NCBI RefSeq assembly: GCF_900089495.1
Contig: NZ_LT605203.1
Span: 1,804,887-1,855,090 of the forward strand
Direction: 5' to 3'
Length of the DNA stretch: 50,204 nt
Origin: Thiomonas sp. X19
GTDB taxonomy: Bacteria > Pseudomonadota > Gammaproteobacteria > Burkholderiales > Burkholderiaceae_C
In this document: positions 41,701 through 50,204 of the stretch, one piece after another
Layout of the letters: each line of letters opens with the position of its first letter
Position numbering within the stretch: the stretch's first letter is position 1
Program-made: the position numbers and the translations under genes
The notes under the pieces: model-generated
Databases searched by the model: none
The model's input: the letters and a program-made list of their open reading frames with translations, nothing else
What the model was told of the DNA's origin: nothing

Positions 41701-43231
41701 CAGGATGCCGCAATTCTTTCCGCCCGGCGCGGACCAGGGATTCTCGGAGTGGCTCAGCGCCATCGCCCGCTGTGCCGATGGCGTCGTTGCCATTTCCAGG
41801 TCTGCCGCAAATGATTTCGCCGACTGGATGCGGGTCCATGGTCAACACAGGCCAACACCTTGCAAGCTCGCCTGGTCGCCTCTTGGCGCCGACCTGATGA
41901 ATTCCGCTGCGACCCGAGGCCTTCCCGGGGAAGCCCCAGCAATCCTTGCGACCCTGTCGGCCAGCCCGAGCTTCCTGATGGTGGGAACGATCGAACCCCG
42001 CAAGGGCCATTTGCAGACATTGGCTGCATTTGAAATGCTGTGGGCCAAAGGGGAACAGATCAATCTGGTGATTGTCGGCAAGGAGGGGTGGGTAGGCCTG
42101 GACGCATCTGCACGCAGGACCATCCCGGAAATCGTTGAAAGGTTGCATCACCACCCCGAAGCGGGTCGCCGCCTCTTCTGGCTGGAGGGCATCAGCGACG
42201 AGTATCTGGAAAAGCTCTACGCCACATGTGCCTGCCTGATTTCCGCATCCGAGGGCGAGGGCTTCGGCCTGCCCCTGACCGAGGCAATGCGGCACAAACG
42301 ACCCATCATCGCGCGGGACATTCCGGTGTTCCGGGAGGTTGCCGGCTCCAGGGCTCATTACTTCTCCGGAAGCGCCTCCCAAGAACTAGCCAATTCAATC
42401 GGGGAATGGCTGACCATGTTCAGAAATAACCGGATTCCAGCGATGCATGACGAGAATCCCCGGACATGGCGTGACAGTGCGAATGGCTTCATTGCGGCGA
42501 TCATGGGTGGAGAGTGGCCGCTCCATCTCTGCAACGCTGAGCTAAGCAAGAAGGCCCTTGATCGACATCTGGATCTGATTCACCAGGCACGCATAAGCCT
42601 CGTAAGCTCCATGTTGCCTGCGGGAAAAGTCATTCTCGATTTGGGGGGGGCAAATTGCCCCCTCTATAAAATGGGTTACCCCCATCCGTTTGATAAGCTC
42701 ATCCTGATCGATTTGCCGCCAGAGCAGCGCGATTTTTACCGGGAGGTCGTCGTCGATACAGACGGCAATGGCGGTGAGATTGTCATTCAATATTCAGACA
42801 TGACTGAGCTCGACGATTTTCCTGACGAGAGTGTTGATTTGATTTGGTCAGGCCAAAGCATTGAGCACGTTTCACCTGAAGCTGGACGACGCATGTGCAA
42901 ATCGGCCTTTCGTGTCCTTCGGAAAGATGGCGCGTTCTGCCTTGATACGCCCAATCGCCAACTGACCGAAATTCATACGCGAGGTATTGGGGGCGGATTC
43001 ATTCATCCCGAGCACTGCATTGAATATCGCCCCGAACAACTCAAGCAACTATTGCTTGACGCTGGCTTTGTAATCAAGCAGTCGTTAGGAGTATGCGAAA
43101 TGCCGAATACGTTGGCGACGGGCGAATTCAGTTACGAGGATTTCTTATATGGGCAAAAAATCGTTAACGATGTTTCCAGGGGATATATCCAGTATTTCCA
43201 TTGCGTGAAGCCATCAATCAAGATTACTTGA
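38741..43231 (+). CDS. Multi-domain protein: three GT4 glycosyltransferase modules plus a methyltransferase
   Basis: A 1,496-residue cytoplasmic protein. Module 1 (about 1-405): DLQGAQTASRFRGIGRYSLAL, VGAADPRKNLERLIAAF, HEGFGLPALEAMACG. Module 2 (about 420-815): PPERTGIADYSAELLPEL, SFGMLGPSKANHRLLDAWL, SRSRGETSAAVLDCMNHG. Module 3 (about 863-1235): VDVTATARSDLKTGIERVARA, TIEPRKGHLQTLAAFEML, SEGEGFGLPLTEAMRHKR. Module 4 (about 1290-1490): SAM methyltransferase with VILDLGGANCP and IWSGQSIEHVSPEAG. Each GT module has the E-x7-E type motif. Such proteins resemble WbdA-type polymannose polymerases, where several modules add different linkages. The GC content falls in the last ~700 bp, so the methyltransferase was probably added later. 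Translationally coupled to the coiled-coil methyltransferase. Confidence 0.88.
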   Translation: MRIVLDLQGAQTASRFRGIGRYSLALAQAIVRNRGEHEVLLALNGMLADTIEPIRAAFDGLLPQANIRVWQAPGPVRELDAANTWRRQAAELLREAFLASLKPDVVHVSSLFEGYGDDAATSIGRFTESYPTAVTLYDLIPLLNPDEQLKANASYMDYYWRKIGHIERARLLLTISESSRTEALNALHIPADSAVNISSAADARFKPAGYTDAQQTSLFSGFGIQRPFVLYVGAADPRKNLERLIAAFAALPPALRGRHQLVIAGVSDQQQRQNLQLAAKGAGLDDDALCLAGEVSDEQLPALYNLCRLFVFPSLHEGFGLPALEAMACGAAVIASNTSSLPEVVGREDALFDPTDEQAIANKMAQALTDADFRRGLQQHGLEQARRFSWDASARRAIAAFEQLHARQTPEAAPARCRPPRRPLLAYVSPLPPERTGIADYSAELLPELARHYDIEVVTPQAEVTHPWVRANCPVRSVAWFRANAPRYDRVMYHFGNSPFHSHMFDLLPEVPGVVVLHDFFLSSVQWHDEAHGVRRNAWTRELQHAHGYAAVRERFDSPDAAHVVRRYPCNLSILQHAQGIIVHSQASRELARQWYGSDFAKDWTVIPLLRAPALANDAPDARRKARQELGVPDEAFLVCSFGMLGPSKANHRLLDAWLASPLAQNPHCQLVFVGENHGGDYGAELLAAMQMSGLGSRISITGWVNEAVFRQYLLAADMAVQLRSRSRGETSAAVLDCMNHGLPTIVNAHGSMAELPDDAVRMLPDELTDAQLAEALSLLHADIEQRRTLGSKAQHMVRQLHAPSACAGQYTEAIERFHAQAQAGSQALIRAMASLDNGPQDDASWLGLVHCMARNHPLPRPTRQLLVDVTATARSDLKTGIERVARALLLEWLQRPPVGFQVEPVCLNNVGSSWHYRYARSFASHLLEFPPDALADTPAEYRHGDILLTLDLSGDALVHAEKAGLYRELRNAGVEIYCTLYDLLPIRMPQFFPPGADQGFSEWLSAIARCADGVVAISRSAANDFADWMRVHGQHRPTPCKLAWSPLGADLMNSAATRGLPGEAPAILATLSASPSFLMVGTIEPRKGHLQTLAAFEMLWAKGEQINLVIVGKEGWVGLDASARRTIPEIVERLHHHPEAGRRLFWLEGISDEYLEKLYATCACLISASEGEGFGLPLTEAMRHKRPIIARDIPVFREVAGSRAHYFSGSASQELANSIGEWLTMFRNNRIPAMHDENPRTWRDSANGFIAAIMGGEWPLHLCNAELSKKALDRHLDLIHQARISLVSSMLPAGKVILDLGGANCPLYKMGYPHPFDKLILIDLPPEQRDFYREVVVDTDGNGGEIVIQYSDMTELDDFPDESVDLIWSGQSIEHVSPEAGRRMCKSAFRVLRKDGAFCLDTPNRQLTEIHTRGIGGGFIHPEHCIEYRPEQLKQLLLDAGFVIKQSLGVCEMPNTLATGEFSYEDFLYGQKIVNDVSRGYIQYFHCVKPSIKIT

Positions 43232-43478
43232 GAACGCATCAATAAAGCACGTCAATCCCAATAGCGCAAACTTAGCCGATTTAACAACCCCCTCATATAA
43301 GTCGGCACAAAAAATTGGGGTCCACTAAAAATAATATTCAAGGGTGAAAATGAAAGAAATAATTCTAAAATCCAAACTATTTAACCGCCATTGCTACAAT
43401 GGTAGCTAATATGCAATGTTGGGGAAGGTCTGCACAATTCCACCCGCAGGGGGGCTGACGGGTTAAACAAGGATGTGA
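43232..43478. other. AT-rich spacer after the large glycosyltransferase gene
   Basis: About 250 bp with no credible gene, low in GC. No strong terminator hairpin was recognised. Confidence 0.35.
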
Positions 43479-43890
43479 ACTGCACCGATGAGCGTCGTCA
43501 TGCATCAAATTGAGCTGGGACTGAACCTTGTGGCCAGGAAGATCCGCCAAGCGGGTGTTTCTCGATAGGATGAACCAAGTCGTGCCGTGGGCTGCGCTGG
43601 TGGCGCTGATTGAGCCGTCCGGTCCTGCCCCTTGGACTCTGTGCGGCCGCCGTTTGCGATCGAGATCATGCTGCGTATTCACTTTTTACCGCAAGGGTTC
43701 ACCCTGAGCGATCCAGCGATGGCAGACACCCTGTTCGACGTGCCGCTGTGCCGGGAGTTTGCCCTGCTGCCAGCGGGGCAAGTGCGACTGCCCAATGAGA
43801 GCACCATCCTGCACTTTCACCACCCACTCGAGCGGCATGGCTTGGCAGCGCAGATGCTGCAGACTGTGCATGCCATCCTTGCCGGGTGGG
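43479..43890 (+). pseudogene. Decayed IS5-family transposase 5' fragment
   Basis: Pieces in different frames match the start of IS5 transposases: MHQIELGLNLVARKIRQAG, then MNQVVPWAALVALIEP (from 43570), then PPFAIEIMLRIHFL with FTLSDPAMADTLFDVPLCREFA and NESTILHFHHPLERHGLA. At least two frameshifts are present, and the DDE domain is absent. It separates the large glycosyltransferase gene from the low-GC decoration cassette. Confidence 0.65.
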
Positions 43891-43979
43891 AACTGCTGCT
43901 CATGCATCAGCGATTTCCTTGCGGTAATCATCGTCAAAAAATGTCAACTGCAGCATTTAATCGAAATTGAGTGAAAGAA

Positions 43980-44684
43980 ATGAGAAACGAATCGGAAAGC
44001 GAAGCGCATGACAAAAGTTACTATGAGGTTGCTAAATCGGGCTCGTTAGCAGACCGAGCAATGATCATTGCGCGAAAAAAAATCTATCAAGATTTCACAT
44101 ACTATTGCCACCCTGGGGCAAACGAAACAATTCTGGATGTCGGCGTGTCCGACGTTATTCAGGGCAGCGACAATATAATTGAGCGTTTAAGTCCCGTCCC
44201 GACTCAAATTACAGCGGCTGGCTTAGGCGAGGGTGTCGATTTCAGGAAAGCTTTCCCAGACATTAACTATGTCAGGATCGAATCAGGAACGGAATTACCA
44301 TTTGCAGATAAAACATTTACGATTGCAACTGCCAATGCGGTGCTTGAACACGTAGGCTCTATCGACGGCCAACGCCGATTCATAGGACAACTTTTGCGCG
44401 TTGCGGAACGTGTTTTTTTATCAGTACCCAACAGATTCTTTCCCATCGAGCACCATACCGCGATTCCATTTTTGGCGTGGAATGATTCAACCTTTCGCCT
44501 TGGTTGTAAAATTTTAGGAAAAGAAATCTGGGCAGATCAAAATAATCTTATTCTGATGAGCCGGTCCGGCCTGCGATCATTGCTTCCCAGGCCTGAAAAA
44601 TGGGTTGTCGGCTACACAGGAATTAAATTTGGACCTTTGTCATCGAATCTGTTCGCATATTCTTGTCAGAAACTAAATGTATAA
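43980..44684 (+). CDS. SAM-dependent methyltransferase
   Basis: A 234-residue class I methyltransferase (an in-frame GTG at 43971 is also possible). Motif I is ETILDVGVSDVIQGSDNI, less glycine-rich than usual; then VRIESGTELPFADKTFTIATANAVLEHVG, the typical post-motif of sugar or lipid methyltransferases, and VPNRFFPIEHHTAIPFLAW. Low GC, like the following genes. Probably modifies a sugar of the polysaccharide. Its 3' end slightly precedes the next gene (about 2 bases). Confidence 0.8.
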   Translation: MRNESESEAHDKSYYEVAKSGSLADRAMIIARKKIYQDFTYYCHPGANETILDVGVSDVIQGSDNIIERLSPVPTQITAAGLGEGVDFRKAFPDINYVRIESGTELPFADKTFTIATANAVLEHVGSIDGQRRFIGQLLRVAERVFLSVPNRFFPIEHHTAIPFLAWNDSTFRLGCKILGKEIWADQNNLILMSRSGLRSLLPRPEKWVVGYTGIKFGPLSSNLFAYSCQKLNV

Positions 44685-44686
44685 AT

Positions 44687-45643
44687 ATGAAACCTCGCAT
44701 TGCCGTATTAGTGCCATGTTACAATGAAGAGGTTGCCATTGCAAAAGTGGTATGCCATTTTCAAATGGCTTTACCTGGCGCGATAATTTATGTTTATGAC
44801 AATAACTCCAAGGATCACACCGCTGATGTGGCGCGGGCTGCCGGCGCAGTCGTGCGGCAGGAAACCCAGCAGGGCAAGGGGCATGTCGTCCGCCGCATGT
44901 TCCGTGACATCGATGCCGACTTTTACCTGATGGTGGATGGCGACGATACTTATCAAGCAAGTGTGGCGCCAGAGATGCTGGCCCTCGCGCAATCTGGCCC
45001 ATTTGACCTCGTCAACTGTGTTCGTCAGGAAACCGAAGGCGATGCCTATCGCAATGGACATCGCTGGGGTAATGCCATGCTGACTGGGGTGGTACGTAGT
45101 ATTTTTGGTGACCGCGTGCAGGATATGCTTTCGGGTTACAAGGTCTTTTCACGCCGATTTGTCAAATCCTTCCCCGCTTTGTCGCAGGGGTTCGATATCG
45201 AAACCGAACTCACTGTGCATGCACTTGAGCTATCAATGCCGGTGGCACATGCACAAGGCCGTTATAAAGGCCGGCTGGAAGGATCGGAAAGCAAATTGCA
45301 CACTTACCGCGATGGGTGGCGCATTTTGATGATGATTCTCAAGTTGGTGCGACATGAGCGCCCATTGTTCTTTTTCGGGGCCATTTCAGGCCTGCTTGCG
45401 GCTGCTTCCGTCCTGATCTCGCTACCCGTTGTGCTCACCTATGTGGAAACAGGACTGGTACCCCGCCTGCCAACCGCCGTGCTTTCTACCGGCATTATGT
45501 TGCTGGCCGCACTCAGCCTGTTGGCTGGCATCATTCTCGACACGGTGACAAGAGGCCGGCGCGAGGTCCGCTTATTGGCTTACTTGCAACACCCGCCTTT
45601 CCCTTCGACCGACGAATGCTGCGCCCCTGCGCAGCGCACCTGA
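44687..45643 (+). CDS. GtrB-like polyprenyl-phosphate glycosyltransferase (GT2)
   Basis: A 318-residue GT2 enzyme: IAVLVPCYNEEVAIAKVV, VYDNNSKDHTADVA, QGKGHVVRRMF, and the metal-binding VDGDDTY. The C-terminus has two membrane helices (FFGAISGLLAAASVLISLP; LSTGIMLLAALSLLAGIIL), as in GtrB/DPM-type enzymes that load a sugar onto undecaprenyl phosphate. Next to a GtrA-type flippase and a large membrane protein, it forms a Gtr-like side-branch cassette. Sugar unknown. Confidence 0.87.
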   Translation: MKPRIAVLVPCYNEEVAIAKVVCHFQMALPGAIIYVYDNNSKDHTADVARAAGAVVRQETQQGKGHVVRRMFRDIDADFYLMVDGDDTYQASVAPEMLALAQSGPFDLVNCVRQETEGDAYRNGHRWGNAMLTGVVRSIFGDRVQDMLSGYKVFSRRFVKSFPALSQGFDIETELTVHALELSMPVAHAQGRYKGRLEGSESKLHTYRDGWRILMMILKLVRHERPLFFFGAISGLLAAASVLISLPVVLTYVETGLVPRLPTAVLSTGIMLLAALSLLAGIILDTVTRGRREVRLLAYLQHPPFPSTDECCAPAQRT

Positions 45644-45653
45644 AGCCGCACGC

Positions 45654-46114
45654 ATGGTGCAACGATCTGAAGGCCAATTCGAATCCCAAGGCGGGGCGAA
45701 AACGCCAGCCCAACCAGCAGGCACAGCAACAATGCCAGGAGGCCTTCGCCGCCAGATCCTGCGCTTCGGCATCGTTGGTGCGGTTGGCTTTGTCGTCAAC
45801 GTAGGCATGGTGGAATGGTTAGCCCGCTCCATCGGCCCCATCTGGGCGCAGGTGCTGGCGTTTCCCGTGGCGGCCAGCGTGACGTGGTGGCTCAATCGAC
45901 GCTACACCTTCGGAGTCAGTCGACAGGCTTGGCACAGGGAGTGGCTGCATTACATTTTAGCTAATGCATTCGGTTGGGCGGTCATTAATGGTGTTTATTT
46001 TCTCTTGGTCTTGCATTTCACCTTGATGTACCGCCACCCGTCGTTGGCACTCGCAGTTGGAGCAGTGCTTGGAATGGCACTGAATTTTGCCGCCTCCAAA
46101 TGGATTGTTTTTAA

Positions 46115-46118
<4 letters not shown>
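45654..46118 (+). CDS. GtrA family membrane protein
   Basis: A 154-residue protein, or 128 residues from the ATG at 45732. After a polar leader come four membrane helices: RFGIVGAVGFVVNVGMVEWL, VLAFPVAASVTWWLNRRYTF, WLHYILANAFGWAVINGVYF, and LALAVGAVLGMALNFAASKWIVF. This is the GtrA fold thought to flip polyprenyl-linked sugars. It overlaps the following gene as ATGA, so the two products are made together. Confidence 0.85.
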
Positions 46119-49328
<3,210 letters not shown>

Positions 49329-49362
49329 ATGCGCGCAACTATTGCTCCGGCCCTATGAAGTA

Positions 49363-50204
49363 TTAAGCAGCGTAGCGAACGCGCCGGTCCTGGAAGTAGC
49401 GCATCACACGCTGCGGGTTTTGTTCCAGCATCGCCATATGGTCGTTCGCAGCTTCGCGTAATTTGGCCTTGGTTCGCACCGGCACGTGTTTGCCCATTTC
49501 CTGTTTGAGATCGGCGTTGAGCCTCTCCTCAGGGTTGAGTTGGGGGCTGTAACTGGGCAGGTAAAACAGCTCGATCTGCGCGTGATGCAAGGCCACCCAA
49601 GCCTTCACCAACTTGCTGTGATGCACCCTCAGGTTGTCCAGAATCAGGAATACCTTCCTGCCTGCATCCTTGATCAAGGCCTGCAAGAACTCGATCAGCT
49701 TGTCGGCGTCAAACGCCTCGTCGATGATCATCCAGCGGGTCTTGCCCTGGTTGGTGACCGTGGCGATCATCGAGAGCTTCTGGCGCGTCCCGCCCACCGC
49801 CATCGCCACCGGTGTTTTGCCCGCAGGGGCAAAGCTTCTGCCGCGCACGTCCGTGTTGACCAGCGCGGTTTCGTCTCCCCAGTGGATTTCCCCGCCCTCA
49901 GCCCTGGCGCGCTGCTCGATGGCGGGGTATTCGCCCTCCAGCCAAGCCTGCACCGCCGCGGGGCTTTGCTCGTAGGCTCGCTTGATCGGCTTTTGTGGCG
50001 TAAAGCCCCAGCGGGTGAGGTACTTTCCAACGCTGCGCACCTGCAGTTTGATGTCGAACTCTTGTTCAATGAGTTGCATCACCGCAGCGCGGCTCCACAG
50101 GTGAAAGTCCATCTTGAGTTGCTCAGGACGCGTGTCAATGATCAGGCGCTGGATCGTCTCTTCTTGCGCTTGACTGAGCACCCGACCGTCGCCTCTGGCG
50201 CGTC
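49363..50204 (-). CDS. IS630-family transposase, partial at window edge
   Basis: The reverse-strand frame continues past the right edge (upstream residues read RARGDGRVLSQAQEE), so only about 280 C-terminal residues are seen. HTH region: RPEQLKMDFHLWSRAAVMQLIE, GKYLTRWGFTPQKP. DDE domain: EIHWGDETALVNTD, VFLILDNLRVHHS and LPSYSPQLNPEERLNADLKQEM, all intact. A sibling fragment lies at 28116-28510 in the opposite direction. It closes the polysaccharide locus. Confidence 0.88.
   Translation of the reverse strand, partial: RARGDGRVLSQAQEETIQRLIIDTRPEQLKMDFHLWSRAAVMQLIEQEFDIKLQVRSVGKYLTRWGFTPQKPIKRAYEQSPAAVQAWLEGEYPAIEQRARAEGGEIHWGDETALVNTDVRGRSFAPAGKTPVAMAVGGTRQKLSMIATVTNQGKTRWMIIDEAFDADKLIEFLQALIKDAGRKVFLILDNLRVHHSKLVKAWVALHHAQIELFYLPSYSPQLNPEERLNADLKQEMGKHVPVRTKAKLREAANDHMAMLEQNPQRVMRYFQDRRVRYAA

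Overview
The window looks like chromosomal DNA of a GC-rich betaproteobacterium of the Burkholderiales. The core block surE-pcm-nlpD-rpoS (13.2-16.8 kb) and the metal-resistance and insertion-sequence load would fit a Thiomonas-like organism. The genus is an inference from gene content; no rRNA or complete tRNA lies in the window.

Region 1 (about 0.5-13.1 kb) is an accessory island. It is bounded by two near-identical 48-bp copies of the 3' half of a tRNA-His gene (516-563 and 13025-13072), which look like integrase attachment sites. No integrase is visible between them. The island holds a J-domain protein and the remains of a metal efflux operon: an ArsR-type regulator and a CusC-like outer membrane protein, with an IS110 element where the adaptor and most of the RND pump should be, then the last 53 residues of the pump. 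After that come a Cu/Zn-type permease and a reverse-strand operon with an ArsR regulator, a SHOCT membrane peptide, a methyltransferase, a broken carboxymuconolactone-decarboxylase-like gene and a methionine-rich protein. The rest is decayed: a truncated HD-GYP gene, IS3 and IS66 scraps, a spherulin-4-like lipoprotein, a frameshifted DUF2442-HTH gene and an IS630 element with clear TA-flanked ends.

Region 2 (13.2-19.1 kb) is ordinary housekeeping DNA: surE, pcm, nlpD, rpoS, a 3'-5' exonuclease and the 23S rRNA methyltransferase rlmD.

Region 3 (19.1-28.85 kb) is a mobile-element graveyard. It has an IS1634 fragment, two convergent diverged TnpB-only elements, a PIN/ribbon-helix-helix toxin-antitoxin pair whose toxin 3' end was overwritten by a TnpB element, a deleted IS66 element, an AAA ATPase/nuclease gene bracketed by a perfect 20-bp inverted repeat, a Bax-inhibitor-1 family membrane protein, an IS630 fragment and a 114-bp MITE-like repeat.

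Region 4 (28.88-49.33 kb) is a surface-polysaccharide locus on the + strand: a WcaJ-type initiating transferase, two GT4 glycosyltransferases, an ABC exporter pair (Wzm/Wzt), a Phd/VapC module, ManC, an FkbM relic, a coiled-coil methyltransferase, a 1,496-residue protein with three glycosyltransferase modules and a methyltransferase, a further methyltransferase, a GtrB/GtrA/large-membrane-protein cassette, and Gmd. ManC and Gmd together make GDP-mannose and GDP-4-keto-6-deoxymannose. Export would be by the ABC route, and the methyltransferases and Gtr cassette probably decorate or cap the chain. The locus ends at a second IS630 transposase that runs off the window.
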